Counted from the stretch's first letter, positions 26,245 to 35,876 are shown. The stretch: 60,856 nt of DNA from CAZQEZ01 sp964592475 (GCA_964592475.1 CAZQEZ010000005.1:1-60856), one strand, 5' to 3'. The notes: generated by a model from the sequence alone, not told the origin. Numbers and translations are program-made.

Positions 26245-26973
26245 ATGAGCAATTCATGTTCAGCGGCAGTAGATATTGGTAATACTCGCGCTAAGATTGG
26301 TATATTTTGCGAGTGGGAATTAGTAACAAGTTTTACTGATATACACGAACAACAGATTCTAGAATTGTTGCATGAGCATCGAGTAGAAAAAGTAATAGTA
26401 AGTAATGTAAACAAAAGTACAGCAGTAGAGAAAATAAAAACTCAAATCAGCAAATTAAAGCCTCTTTATTTTAATCACTTAACCAAGTTACCTATTAAAA
26501 TAAATTATAATACTCCGGATACTTTAGGTGTAGATCGTATAGCAGCTGCAGTGGCCGCTCATTTTTTATATCCGCAACAAAACTGCTTAAGTGTAGATTG
26601 CGGAAGTTGTATTACTTATGACTTGCTTAAGGAAGGCAAAACTTATTTGGGAGGCGCAATAAGTCCCGGTATACAGATGAAATTGAAAGCATTGCATAAT
26701 TTCACTGCCAGGTTGCCGTTAATCGAAAACAAAAATGATATTGAAGTAATAGGCAAGACCACAGAAGAATCAATACTTTCAGGGGTGGTAAATGGTACTG
26801 TGGCAGAAATAGAAGGTATGATACAAAACTATAAGAATTTATTTGCCGATTTGAAGGTAGTTCTTTGTGGGGGTGATGCATTATTTTTTGATAGTAAGAT
26901 AAAAGGTACGAACTTTGTAGTTGAGGATTTAGTTTTAATTGGTTTGAATCAGGTACTATTATATAATGTATAA
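26245..26973 (+). CDS. coaX: Type III pantothenate kinase
   Basis: A 242-residue ASKHA-fold kinase, the first step of coenzyme A synthesis. It has Asp10 in AAVDIGNTRAKIG, the DTLGVDRIAAAVAA motif, LSVDCGSCITYDLL and GGAISPGIQMKLKAL, all typical of CoaX rather than CoaA. It overlaps the next gene by 8 bases and heads the envelope cluster that continues to about 33.8 kb. Confidence 0.95.
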   Translation: MSNSCSAAVDIGNTRAKIGIFCEWELVTSFTDIHEQQILELLHEHRVEKVIVSNVNKSTAVEKIKTQISKLKPLYFNHLTKLPIKINYNTPDTLGVDRIAAAVAAHFLYPQQNCLSVDCGSCITYDLLKEGKTYLGGAISPGIQMKLKALHNFTARLPLIENKNDIEVIGKTTEESILSGVVNGTVAEIEGMIQNYKNLFADLKVVLCGGDALFFDSKIKGTNFVVEDLVLIGLNQVLLYNV

Positions 26974-28261
26974 AAATATTGGATTAATCGTACTGTTTTG
27001 GGTAGTGGTTTCTACAGCGTATGCACAAAACGGGGCTTCTCCCTATACTACCATTGGTATTGGAGATATAAAAGGAATGTCACTTATTCATAACGATGCC
27101 ATGGGGGGGGTAGGTATCGCTACTGCCAGACCCTGGAGTATGAGCACCATCAATCCAGCGTGGTTGCCAATGAATGAGCTCACCACGTTTGAATTTGGCA
27201 TAAGAGCCGAGCAAAGAAATTTAGAACAAGATAATGCTTCTCAAACTGTAGGTGGCGGTAATCTATCTTACCTGGCGCTAAGCTTTCCTTTAAAAGCCGG
27301 AAAGGTTGCTACAAGCATTGGATTTATGCCCTATAGCCGTGTAGATTATGAAATTAATACTACTACTCCTATTCAGAACAGTGATAACTTAGCTAATACC
27401 ATTTATCGTGGAAATGGCGGTATAAATCAAGCTTTTATTGCTACAGGTGTGCGCCTTTTCAAGCATTTATATGTAGGAGCCAGATTAGGCTACTTATTTA
27501 GTGCGATAAAAGAAGACATTGTAGTTAATCCCTTTTCATTTCAGGTAAATGATACTACTTCGGGCACTCTTTACAAAAGTGTGCTTTCTAACAGTACTAG
27601 TTTTAGCGATTTTTACTTATCTACAGGAGTAGCTTATGAATTTAAACTCAATCAAAAAACTTATTTTAATTTTGGAGCAACCTACGATTTACAAAGCAAT
27701 GTAAGCGGAGATAGAAGTAGTACTTTAGAAAGAAGAAGTGATAGAAATGTAGATGGTTCGCTGGTAGAAGAGGTTCTTGATTTTTCGGTTTTACCTAATG
27801 TTAACGGGTCTATAGTATTACCGGCAAGATATGGTTTTGGCATAGCCTTCCAAAGAGGCACTAAATGGAATCTAGCAGCTGACGCGGTTTTTCAGGATTG
27901 GAGTACTTTTGAAGGATTTAATGGCGTTTCCGATGAAAACTTGGGAGCTATGAGCCGATATGCTATTGGAGTTGAGTTTATTCCTGATTTCTTTTCAGTA
28001 AAAAGTTACTTTGATAGGATAGCCTACAAGGCAGGTTTTAGCTTTGGAAATACACCTTTTGTTAAAAATAATCAACAAATTTCGGAATTTGGTATTAATT
28101 TTGGTACCTCACTACCTGTGGGGGGGTCGGTTTTCACTCTAGCATTCGGTTATGGACAAAGAGGAACTACAGACGACAACCTGATATTTGAAGACTTCTA
28201 CAGTGTTTCTTTAGGAGTTGCATTTAATGACAGATGGTTTCAAAAACGAAAATATGATTAA
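26966..28261 (+). CDS. FadL-like outer-membrane protein, function unknown
   Basis: A 431-residue protein with a signal peptide (IVLFWVVVSTAYAQ, cleaved near residue 21). It is rich in amphipathic Gly/aromatic strands and resembles the FadL/OmpP1-type barrels of Bacteroidota (SPYTTIGIGDIKGMSLIHND, then AMGGVGIATARPW). No specific ligand can be read. Its stop overlaps an ATG of the next frame. It sits between coaX and a TPR-like protein, a neighbourhood that I recall as conserved in this phylum. Confidence 0.75.
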   Translation: MYKNIGLIVLFWVVVSTAYAQNGASPYTTIGIGDIKGMSLIHNDAMGGVGIATARPWSMSTINPAWLPMNELTTFEFGIRAEQRNLEQDNASQTVGGGNLSYLALSFPLKAGKVATSIGFMPYSRVDYEINTTTPIQNSDNLANTIYRGNGGINQAFIATGVRLFKHLYVGARLGYLFSAIKEDIVVNPFSFQVNDTTSGTLYKSVLSNSTSFSDFYLSTGVAYEFKLNQKTYFNFGATYDLQSNVSGDRSSTLERRSDRNVDGSLVEEVLDFSVLPNVNGSIVLPARYGFGIAFQRGTKWNLAADAVFQDWSTFEGFNGVSDENLGAMSRYAIGVEFIPDFFSVKSYFDRIAYKAGFSFGNTPFVKNNQQISEFGINFGTSLPVGGSVFTLAFGYGQRGTTDDNLIFEDFYSVSLGVAFNDRWFQKRKYD

Positions 28262-28265
28262 TAAA

Positions 28266-29585
28266 ATGTTAAAAGTTATGAAAAGTTTATTACTAAGCTT
28301 GTTTGCTATTGTTGTAGCAGGTTCGGCTGTTGCTCAATCAACTGAAGATGGGTGGAATTGGCCAGAAGACAAGGCTTCTGCAGAAGAAAGATATGTGCTT
28401 TACAAAGATGCTTTGCGTCAAGATAATTACAAAGTGGCGGCTAAACCTTTAAGGTGGCTAATGAAAAATGTACCAGATTTGCACAACTCTTTATACATTG
28501 ATGGTGCTAAAATTTATGAAGGTCTTGCCGATCAAGAAAGCGATAAAGTTCGCACATTAGAATTACAAGATTCAGCTTTGTTAATGTACGATCTTAGAAT
28601 TAAATACTTTAATGATGAAGCTAATGTGCTTAATCGTAAAGCGTACACTGCATATAAGTATTTTAAAGATAATTATTCTAAGTATGGAGAGTTATTTGAC
28701 ATCTACAAAAGAACTTTTGAGCTTAATGGCAATGATGTAGCCAGTTATTTATTGGTACCTTACATGGACGTAGTAAGAAGATACAAAAAAACTCATGACG
28801 ATGAATTTACAGATGTAATGGTGCTTGAGTACTACGACCAAATAAATTCTATTATCGATCATTTGGAAGCAAACGGCAAAAAAGAGTCGAGGGTTGATAC
28901 TTATCGCGAAAATATAGACAAAATACTTACAGCTACAGTTACCATTGACTGTGATTTTGTAGAGCAAAAAATGTGGCCAAAATTAGAAGCTGATCCAACG
29001 GATTTACAGCAGGCCAATAAGATTTTATCTTTAATGTATGCCGGTGAATGTACTGATAGTGATGTTTTCTTGGAAACGGTTAAAATTATTCATGAGAATG
29101 AGCCAAATTACGGATTGGCCTATGTAATGGGTATCCAGTATATAAAACGAGAAATGTACGAGGAAGCAGAAAAATACCTGTTAGAAGCTATTGAACTTAC
29201 TGAAGATAATTCTAAAAAAGCTAAAGTGTACATGCAACTTGGAGATATCAATAACATGAAGGGTTCTAAATCAAAAGCAAGAAACTATTACTTTAATGCA
29301 GTGAATACTGACCCTACAGCAAGAACAGCTTACAAAAAAATAGGCGATATGTATGCTAATAGTTTTGAAATATGCAAATCGGGCGAAAACATAGTGAAGG
29401 ATAGGGCAGTATTCATTGCAGCATATGAAATGTACAGAAGAGCAGGTGATACTTCAGCAATGGCAAGAATGAGAACGGCATTTCCGTCTACTGAGGAGGC
29501 ATTTACTTACAATCTGGACAAAGGTAGTGCAGTGCAAGTAGGATGCTGGATAAACGAAACTGTAAAGCTACAATTCAGAGACTAA
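28266..29585 (+). CDS. Secreted TPR-like repeat protein
   Basis: Starts at 28218, 28254, 28266 and 28278 are in frame. I prefer 28266 or 28278 because the signal peptide KSLLLSLFAIVVAGSAVAQ begins there and the earlier ones run through the upstream gene. The mature protein is about 420 residues of helical pairs with TPR-like spacing, clearest near the C-terminus (YEEAEKYLLEAIELTEDN, then KAKVYMQLGDINNMKGSKSK, then ARNYYFNAVNTDPTARTAY). TPR repeats bind other proteins, so it may act with the preceding barrel protein. A perfect terminator follows. Confidence 0.75.
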   Translation: MLKVMKSLLLSLFAIVVAGSAVAQSTEDGWNWPEDKASAEERYVLYKDALRQDNYKVAAKPLRWLMKNVPDLHNSLYIDGAKIYEGLADQESDKVRTLELQDSALLMYDLRIKYFNDEANVLNRKAYTAYKYFKDNYSKYGELFDIYKRTFELNGNDVASYLLVPYMDVVRRYKKTHDDEFTDVMVLEYYDQINSIIDHLEANGKKESRVDTYRENIDKILTATVTIDCDFVEQKMWPKLEADPTDLQQANKILSLMYAGECTDSDVFLETVKIIHENEPNYGLAYVMGIQYIKREMYEEAEKYLLEAIELTEDNSKKAKVYMQLGDINNMKGSKSKARNYYFNAVNTDPTARTAYKKIGDMYANSFEICKSGENIVKDRAVFIAAYEMYRRAGDTSAMARMRTAFPSTEEAFTYNLDKGSAVQVGCWINETVKLQFRD

Positions 29586-29605
29586 ATATAGTTTTAATTA
29601 ACCAT

Positions 29606-29633
29606 AAAAAAGCGGTTGATAAACCGCTTTTTT
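29606..29633 (+). terminator. Strong intrinsic terminator
   Basis: A perfect 12-base-pair stem (AAAAAAGCGGTT with AACCGCTTTTTT) has a GATA tetraloop. The T run of the stem serves as the tail. It separates the TPR gene from lptC. Confidence 0.9.
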
Positions 29634-29664
29634 TATTATGAGTAAAAAGTAAATATATACAATA

Positions 29665-30216
29665 ATGAAATTTGGGAAATTATTTCTTATTTTTACTATA
29701 ATGATGATTTCCTGTGAAAATACAGAGGTAAGTCAGGTACAAGAATACAATGGTCCAATGTATGAACTCACTGATGTAGAAACTTTGTACAGTGAAGGCG
29801 AGGACCAGGTAGATACTGTTGCCTTTGTAAAATTTAAGTTGATGGCCGATCGAGAGATGATTTTCGAAAATGAAAATATGGAATTTCCTGAAGGAATTTA
29901 CATCGAAAACTACCAAATAGATGGTGCTGTGGCCTTTACTTTAAAAGCAAATACTGGCTATTACGATGCAAAGGAAAAAGTGTATAAAGCTGAAGGAAAT
30001 GTGATTTTGAGAAATTTGCTGGAAGAGCAACAAGTAAACTCTGAAGAATTATATTGGGAGCCAGGCCCGGGAGATGATGCCATTTACACCGATAAATTTG
30101 TAATTGTAAAAACAAAAAGCGAGATTATTTATGGAGAAGGTTTAAGAGCAAGTCAAAACTTTGAAAAGTTCAAGATTTTAAAACCTTCGGAAGGTTCATT
30201 TGTAATCGAAGAATAG
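29665..30216 (+). CDS. lptC: LPS export protein LptC
   Basis: A 183-residue protein with an N-terminal hydrophobic segment ending in a lipobox-like MMISCEN (Cys15), then a beta-rich LptC domain. It shows MYELTDVETLYSEGEDQVD, FPEGIYIENYQIDG, TGYYDAKEKVYKAEGNVILR and YTDKFVIVKTKSEIIYGEG. LptC links the LptBFG transporter to the periplasmic LPS bridge. The possible lipoprotein anchor differs from E. coli, where LptC is held by a transmembrane helix. It is followed 16 bases later by the CorC-type gene. Confidence 0.88.
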   Translation: MKFGKLFLIFTIMMISCENTEVSQVQEYNGPMYELTDVETLYSEGEDQVDTVAFVKFKLMADREMIFENENMEFPEGIYIENYQIDGAVAFTLKANTGYYDAKEKVYKAEGNVILRNLLEEQQVNSEELYWEPGPGDDAIYTDKFVIVKTKSEIIYGEGLRASQNFEKFKILKPSEGSFVIEE

Positions 30217-30231
30217 TCAATGCTTCATTAG

Positions 30232-31518
30232 ATGGAATACAGCCAGATAATTATCATAGCAATAACCCTGATCTTTTCTGCCTTTTTCTCGGGTATCGAA
30301 ATTGCTTTTGTTTCGTCAAATAAATTGCATATAGAATTGCAAGGACAAAAAGGAAGTTTGTCAGGTCAAATTTTATCTCGTTTTCTGCAAAAACCATCCA
30401 ATTTTATTAGTACTACCCTGGTAGGTAACAACATCGCTTTGGTGCTTTATGGAATTTACATGGCCAATTTACTAAAGCCGTGGATCGAAGGATGGCTTCC
30501 CCCTGTGCTCAATACTGACTTAAGTGTGCTTGTGGTGCAAACTATTATCAGTACAATATTAGTTTTAATTACCGCAGAATTTACCCCGAAGAGTATTTTT
30601 TTAATTAATCCCGACTGGTTATTGACTGTTTTTGCACCCATTATTCAATTCATGTATTTTATTCTTTTTCCGTTAGTATTTTTAATTACGCTACTTTCAA
30701 AATTTATAATCTCTAATATTTTAAAATTAGAATACTCTGAGGAGCGGCCGGTGTTTGGTCTTACAGATTTGAATAATTATATTAAAAATAATTTAAACCC
30801 GGATAACATTGATGAGGATGATGAGGTAAATGCAAAGATAATCAATAATGCCTTAGAATTTAAAACAGTAAAAGTGCGAGAATGTATGATTCCTCGCACA
30901 GAGATGATAGCTATCGATATTACAGATCCAATAGATGAATTGCGACAAGAGTTTATAGACAGTGGCCACTCGAAAGTAATGGTATACAAAGATTCAATTG
31001 ATGAAATAGTGGGTTACTGTCACTCTTTGGAGATGTTTAAAAAGCCAAAAGACATTGAGAGTATTTTAAATCCCATTATTATTGTACCTGAAACCATGTT
31101 GGCCAATGAGTTAATGATTCAATTTATTACCGAGCATAAAAGTGTGGCTTTGGTAGTAGATGAGTTTGGTGGTACTTCGGGAATAGTCACCATGGAAGAT
31201 ATTATTGAAGAGATTTTTGGAGAAATACAGGATGAGCATGATGTAGATGATTGGGTAGAGCATAAAATTGACAATAAGACCTTTTTGATTAGCGCCCGCC
31301 ACGAAATAGACTATCTCAATGAAAAATATGATTGGAATATCCCTCCAGGTGACTACGATACCTTAGGAGGCTTTATTTTATCAATTACAGAAGACATTCC
31401 TCAAAAAGAGGAAATAGTAGATTATGGCAATCTGAATTTTGTAATAAACGAAATGGAGGATAATCGAATAAATATTGTAAAAGTTAGATTAGGGGATACA
31501 AAGGAAAACGGCAAATAA
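30232..31518 (+). CDS. CNNM/HlyC-CorC family membrane protein with CBS domains
   Basis: A 428-residue protein. An N-terminal DUF21 membrane domain with four hydrophobic segments (1-190, ISTTLVGNNIALVLYG) is followed by a pair of CBS domains (about 205-330, VRECMIPRTEMIAIDI, ALVVDEFGGTSGIVTMEDII). A C-terminal CorC_HlyC domain completes it (about 345-425, YDTLGGFILSITEDIP). Family members are linked to magnesium/cobalt transport or protection. The old hemolysin name is not supported by function. It is near lptC and the PpiD-type chaperone, as in many Bacteroidota. Confidence 0.92.
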   Translation: MEYSQIIIIAITLIFSAFFSGIEIAFVSSNKLHIELQGQKGSLSGQILSRFLQKPSNFISTTLVGNNIALVLYGIYMANLLKPWIEGWLPPVLNTDLSVLVVQTIISTILVLITAEFTPKSIFLINPDWLLTVFAPIIQFMYFILFPLVFLITLLSKFIISNILKLEYSEERPVFGLTDLNNYIKNNLNPDNIDEDDEVNAKIINNALEFKTVKVRECMIPRTEMIAIDITDPIDELRQEFIDSGHSKVMVYKDSIDEIVGYCHSLEMFKKPKDIESILNPIIIVPETMLANELMIQFITEHKSVALVVDEFGGTSGIVTMEDIIEEIFGEIQDEHDVDDWVEHKIDNKTFLISARHEIDYLNEKYDWNIPPGDYDTLGGFILSITEDIPQKEEIVDYGNLNFVINEMEDNRINIVKVRLGDTKENGK

Positions 31519-31672
31519 ATCGTTTGAATCTTATTTTAACCGGGAAAATCACAAAGACTTTAAAAGCTTAAGAAACAGAAAAAATCATTGAAAATTTTAA
31601 TAGAATAAACTAATTATTTGAAATCACAAAAGTAGATTCGTTTAATTGTTTTCATAATAAAAATATTGTAAG

Positions 31673-31680
31673 TAATTTTG
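31673..31680 (+). promoter_or_regulatory. Promoter minus-7 box for the PpiD-type gene
   Basis: TAATTTTGCGG, an exact TAnnTTTG followed by C, lies about 21 bases before the start codon. A TTG is present about 25 bases upstream of it. Confidence 0.55.
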
Positions 31681-31701
31681 CGGCCTTTAAATTATTGAGA
31701 A

Positions 31702-33816
31702 ATGGCATTAATTAAGAAAATAAGAGAAAGAACAGGTTTGGCCATTGGTTTTGTTGCCATTGCGCTCATGCTTTTTATTGTGGGTGGAGATATTATGAGC
31801 TCCAATTCGGTTTTGTTTGGACAGCAAAAAAATGATGTAGGCGAAATAGCCGGTGAAACGGTGCCTATTGATATGTTTCGCCAGCAAGTAGAGGAAATGA
31901 AATATAACTTTACCCTTCAGCAGCAGCGAAACCCTACCGAAGCGGAAATGTATAGCATTAGAAACCAGGCCTGGGAGTTTTTAATAGTAAAAATTGCATT
32001 TCAAAAACAATTCGACGAACTAGGCATCAAAGTAACCGACGAAGAATTGGTAGACATGGTGCAGGGTAATAATATTCATCCGGAGCTGGTAGCAGCATTT
32101 GGCGATCCGCAAACCGGAGAAGTAAACAGGGATCAAATTGTTCAATTTTTACAGATGGTTGATCAGCAGCAGTTACCTCCTCAACAAATTGCCGGATGGT
32201 TATTGTTTGAGAAAAATTTGGAGCCTTCTAGATTGAGGATTAAATACGACAATTTGATTATCAACGCTAACTATATAACCTCTGCCGAGGCCCAAAAATA
32301 TTACTCGAAGCAAAATACCATTGCAGAAGTGGATTATTTATATGTCCCATATTATACTATAAGTGATTCTTTAGTAGATATTGAAGAATCTGATCTGCGC
32401 AATTATCTAAATAAGCATAAGGATACTTACCAAGTGGATGAAAATAGAAGCATAAGATTCGTTACTTTTCCAATTGTTGCTTCTGGCATTGATAGTACTG
32501 AATATCGTGAGGAAATGGCTGAACTTAAAGAAGAATTTGCTGAAGTAGAAGATGACAGTTTGTTTGCCAGAAGGTATAGCGATGCCGCTAATTATTTTGA
32601 TACTTACAGTGTAGCTCAGCTACCTGAACAATTGAGCGTGAATCTTAATAATTTGTCAGAAGGCGATGTGAGAGGTCCTTATTTAATTAATGATAGCTGG
32701 GTTTTGTATAAAATCACTGCAATATCAAAAGATACTGTTCGCTCTGCCAGAGCACGACATATTCTGATAAAGACGGATGGAGAATCTTCAGAAGGTAAAT
32801 CTGAGGCAAGAAATCAAGCACAAAATATTTTGAATCAGTTACAAAGAGGTGCGTCTTTTGATTCGCTTGCTCGTCAATATAGTGATGACCCCTCGGCCTC
32901 TCGAGGTGGAGATCTTGGTTATTTTACAGAAGGCCAGATGGTAGCGCCTTTCGAAAATGCGGTATTTGGTGCTGATGAAGGGTTAATCAATAGAGTAGTT
33001 GAAACCACTTATGGTTATCACATAATTGATGTAACTGAAGCTGCTACTGATCAGGCTTTTAGCATTGCTTCAATTACCCGAACTATAGCGCCTAGGGATG
33101 AAGCAAGAAATCAAATATATCAGGTAGCTGCCAGATTTGCCAGTAAAGCTGATAACTTAAAGCAATTTAATGCATTAACTGATGCTGATTCGCTTACAGT
33201 GCAAGTAGCTGAGGATGTTTATGCCAATGATCGTAGATTAAATGACATTTCCAGTGCCAGAGAAATAGTGCGTTGGATGTATAACGACGCCAAAGTAGGT
33301 GATGTATCCGACGTGTTTGAAACGGATGATGAATATGTGGTGGCAGTGCTTACAAAAGTAGTGGAAGCAGGTTTAGCACCATTATCCGAAGTAAAACAAG
33401 AAATTACTCAAGAAGTAAGAAAAGAAAAGCAGGCAGAAATTATCAAGCAAAGATTAACTGAAAACGAGGGCACTTTAGAGGAATTAGCAGAGCTATTTGG
33501 TGCAGATGCTAGTGTGGCCAGTACCAGTAATTTAAAGTTGTCAGACAATTCGCTGCCAGCACCGGTAGGTTTGGCACCAGCAGCTATAGGTGCTGCATTT
33601 GCACTTGAGACTGGTCAGCGGACTGCTCCTCTCGAAGCCGACAATGGTGTGGTAATAATAGAACTGGAAGCATTGACCGAAGCTACTGAATTGGAAGATT
33701 ATTCTATTTATAAGGATGAACTAAAGCAAAGAAATACCGGTAGTGAGTCTTACTTCCTTTCTGAGGTAATAAAAGACTTTGCTGAAATAGAAGATAAAAG
33801 ATATCGCTTTTATTAA
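31702..33816 (+). CDS. PpiD/SurA-type periplasmic peptidyl-prolyl isomerase
   Basis: A 704-residue membrane-anchored folding factor. An N-terminal anchor (AIGFVAIALMLFIVGGDIM) is followed by a SurA-like chaperone segment with many helices (about 45-220). Then comes a parvulin domain (about 350-450: ARHILIKTDGESSEGKSEAR, YSDDPSASRGGDLGYFTEGQ, TTYGYHIIDV) and a second, more divergent segment. The length and layout match PpiD, a folding assistant for outer-membrane and secreted proteins. It fits the nearby lptC and outer-membrane genes. Confidence 0.9.
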   Translation: MALIKKIRERTGLAIGFVAIALMLFIVGGDIMSSNSVLFGQQKNDVGEIAGETVPIDMFRQQVEEMKYNFTLQQQRNPTEAEMYSIRNQAWEFLIVKIAFQKQFDELGIKVTDEELVDMVQGNNIHPELVAAFGDPQTGEVNRDQIVQFLQMVDQQQLPPQQIAGWLLFEKNLEPSRLRIKYDNLIINANYITSAEAQKYYSKQNTIAEVDYLYVPYYTISDSLVDIEESDLRNYLNKHKDTYQVDENRSIRFVTFPIVASGIDSTEYREEMAELKEEFAEVEDDSLFARRYSDAANYFDTYSVAQLPEQLSVNLNNLSEGDVRGPYLINDSWVLYKITAISKDTVRSARARHILIKTDGESSEGKSEARNQAQNILNQLQRGASFDSLARQYSDDPSASRGGDLGYFTEGQMVAPFENAVFGADEGLINRVVETTYGYHIIDVTEAATDQAFSIASITRTIAPRDEARNQIYQVAARFASKADNLKQFNALTDADSLTVQVAEDVYANDRRLNDISSAREIVRWMYNDAKVGDVSDVFETDDEYVVAVLTKVVEAGLAPLSEVKQEITQEVRKEKQAEIIKQRLTENEGTLEELAELFGADASVASTSNLKLSDNSLPAPVGLAPAAIGAAFALETGQRTAPLEADNGVVIIELEALTEATELEDYSIYKDELKQRNTGSESYFLSEVIKDFAEIEDKRYRFY

Positions 33817-33832
33817 TTAACAGAAGAAATTT

Positions 33833-33873
33833 AAAAATTCCGGCCTGAGGAGTAGCTTCAGACCGGAATTTTT
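33833..33873 (+). terminator. Intrinsic terminator of the PpiD-type gene
   Basis: AAAAATTCCGG pairs with CCGGAATTTTT, with a further CTGA/TCAG stem across one mismatch. It starts 17 bases after the stop. Confidence 0.85.
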
Positions 33874-33935
33874 GTTTACGCAAAAAGTGGAATTATAGTG
33901 CATAAGCAAATGTTAAATGATTAAAATATTTAGTC

Positions 33936-34205
33936 ATGAATAAAAAAGAAGTCAATATAAATTCTTTTAGAGAGAAGTTAGATAATAATCACGCCTGGCC
34001 CAGTCTTTACATGTTTAAATTTATTGTTCCTATGGGAAAAGAGGTAGAGATTGAAAAGCTTTTCCCCAAAAATGAAGTAAGTACCAAGCAATCAAGTCAA
34101 GGTAATTATATAAGTGTTACAGCAAAGGTAATGATGAATTCCAGTCAAGAAGTGATTAATATTTATGAGCAAGCAAATAAAGTTCACGGGGTAATTGCCT
34201 TGTAA
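33936..34205 (+). CDS. DUF493 family protein (YbeD-like)
   Basis: An 89-residue protein with the ferredoxin-like DUF493 pattern: WPSLYMFKFIVP, then YISVTAKVMMNSSQEVINIY and the ending HGVIAL. E. coli YbeD is a small regulator-like protein of unclear role. It converges with the histidine phosphatase, with 2 bases between the stop codons. Confidence 0.85.
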   Translation: MNKKEVNINSFREKLDNNHAWPSLYMFKFIVPMGKEVEIEKLFPKNEVSTKQSSQGNYISVTAKVMMNSSQEVINIYEQANKVHGVIAL

Positions 34206-34207
34206 GT

Positions 34208-34777
34208 TTAGCGATTAATATAGTCTACCTTAACAAGGTTATTTTTGATGCTTATTCTAGTAATTCCACCCCAGTCAAACACAATTTTAAATGCATTGGC
34301 CAATGGTATTCCTAAAGCATGGCATATAAGGCTTCGTATTACTCCTCCATGGGTTGCAATTCCTATTACAGGCTCTTCTTTCTTTAATATTTCCTCATAA
34401 AAATCAACTACTCTTTTTTGCAATTGCAAAAAAGATTCTCCTTGAGGGCAACAAACATTCACAAAATCGCCCATCCATTTATCAAGCCATTGCTTGTCCA
34501 TTTGGTCATAAGCTTTCATTTCCATGGTGCCAAAGTTCAACTCTTTTAATCGCTCATCGTACACGATAGTTCCATTGTAGAGCTTTTGAGCCAAACGACT
34601 ACAACGTAAAAGAGGGCTACTGTAAAAGTGCGAAAATTTAACTGATTGTAATTTTTCTTGTACCGTATCAAGTTCATTTTCAAATGATTCAGCAACATTT
34701 ATATCTGTAAATCCATAGCAAATCCCTTTATCAATGTCAGGAGTTGTGTGGCGAATTAGGTATAGGTATTGTGTCAT
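34208..34777 (-). CDS. Histidine phosphatase family protein, alpha-ribazole phosphatase-like
   Basis: A 189-residue protein. The start was set at the ATG at 34777, giving TQYLYLIRHTTPDID; a TTG farther upstream adds a poor seven-residue leader. The RHT motif holds the phosphorylated His. FYSSPLLRCSRLAQ and ELNFGTMEMKAYD follow, and the second His is in IGIATHGGVIRSL. CobC-like enzymes of this size remove phosphate from alpha-ribazole phosphate in B12 synthesis, but no cobalamin genes are nearby. A minus-7 box (34796-34803) lies just upstream. Confidence 0.85.
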   Translation of the reverse strand: MTQYLYLIRHTTPDIDKGICYGFTDINVAESFENELDTVQEKLQSVKFSHFYSSPLLRCSRLAQKLYNGTIVYDERLKELNFGTMEMKAYDQMDKQWLDKWMGDFVNVCCPQGESFLQLQKRVVDFYEEILKKEEPVIGIATHGGVIRSLICHALGIPLANAFKIVFDWGGITRISIKNNLVKVDYINR

Positions 34778-34795
34778 AAAAAAAAGTTTAAAAAA

Positions 34796-34803
34796 CAAAA
34801 GTA
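34796..34803 (-). promoter_or_regulatory. Promoter minus-7 box for the histidine phosphatase
   Basis: The minus strand reads TACTTTTG, about 19 bases before the chosen ATG, which supports that start. Confidence 0.5.
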
Positions 34804-34892
34804 AAAAAGTGTATCACACTATTTAGTTAAAAATTAAGAAAATATCAGTAGTAAAGGTTTGATTGAATTTTTTTTTTAATTTTACCCCAAAT

Positions 34893-35876
34893 ATGAAAAA
34901 GCAAAAAAATGTAGATATAACTACCCTATTTGTTGGACTTGACTTGAAAAACCCTTTAATAGTTTCAAGTTCAGGATTGACCATGTCGTTAAGCAATATT
35001 AAAAAATGCGAAGATGCTGGAGTAGGAGCGGTGGTTTTAAAGTCAGTTTTTGAAGAACAATTTATTGCTAAACAAAAAAGCATTAAAATTGATCATGATT
35101 ATATCAAAAAATTATACCAGCAAAAGGTACTTATTGATTTAGATGATTATCTTAACTTGATTGAGGATGCAAAAAAAGGCGTAGATATTCCTGTTATCGC
35201 CAGCCTTAATTGCATAAGTAACAATAAGGACTACAGTAGCTATATTAAGCAAATTGAAAAAGCTGGTGCCGATGCTTTGGAAGTAAATATTGCAATCATG
35301 CCAAAAAACTTCAAGCAAACACCGTACGAAATAGAAACACACCTTTTTAAGATTATTTATGAGATAAACCAGAACATCAAAATTCCGGTAATTGCAAAGA
35401 TTGGCCCTTTTTATACTTCCATTCCACGAATAGCAAAAGGTTTAAAAATAAATGGGGCTTCTGCGATAGTGCTTTTTAATAGGTTTTACCAGCCTGAAAT
35501 AGACACCCATGAAATGAAGTTTTGTTCCAAAAATAGATACAGCTCTCCTGAAGATTTAAATATCGCATTGCGTTGGATATCTATTTTGCACAATGAAGTG
35601 GATGCTGAATTGGTAGGAGCCACTGGGGTGCATGACGGACTATCAGTGGTTAAATTGATTTTATCTGGTGCATCTGTAATTGAGTTTAGCTCGGTTTTAT
35701 ATTTAGAAGGTATTTCCTATGTTCAAAAAATCCTAAATGGTTTAATAGCCTGGATGGAAGAAAATAATTACAATACAATCGATGAATTCCGTGGCCTGCT
35801 AAGCCAAAAAAATACAAAATATCCAGACTTCTTTGAGCGCTATGAATATTTAAAATCTATGGAGCGTTTCGAGTAA
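34893..35876 (+). CDS. Dihydroorotate dehydrogenase-like flavoprotein
   Basis: A 327-residue TIM-barrel protein of the dihydroorotate dehydrogenase family. The start is the ATG at 34893 (KKQKNVDITTLFVGLDLKNP); the open frame extends to a TTG at 34863 in a T-rich stretch. The class signs are LIVSSSGLTMSLSNIKKCED, PVIASLNCISN, GADALEVNIAIMP and the FMN phosphate loop VGATGVHDGLS. It may oxidise dihydroorotate in pyrimidine synthesis or another dihydropyrimidine. Many Bacteroidota carry this paralogue beside a true PyrD, so I keep the name general. Confidence 0.85.
   Translation: MKKQKNVDITTLFVGLDLKNPLIVSSSGLTMSLSNIKKCEDAGVGAVVLKSVFEEQFIAKQKSIKIDHDYIKKLYQQKVLIDLDDYLNLIEDAKKGVDIPVIASLNCISNNKDYSSYIKQIEKAGADALEVNIAIMPKNFKQTPYEIETHLFKIIYEINQNIKIPVIAKIGPFYTSIPRIAKGLKINGASAIVLFNRFYQPEIDTHEMKFCSKNRYSSPEDLNIALRWISILHNEVDAELVGATGVHDGLSVVKLILSGASVIEFSSVLYLEGISYVQKILNGLIAWMEENNYNTIDEFRGLLSQKNTKYPDFFERYEYLKSMERFE

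Noticed and set aside
28218..28265. The earliest ATG for the TPR-like protein
   Set aside because: It runs through the end of the previous gene and places the signal peptide far from the N-terminus.
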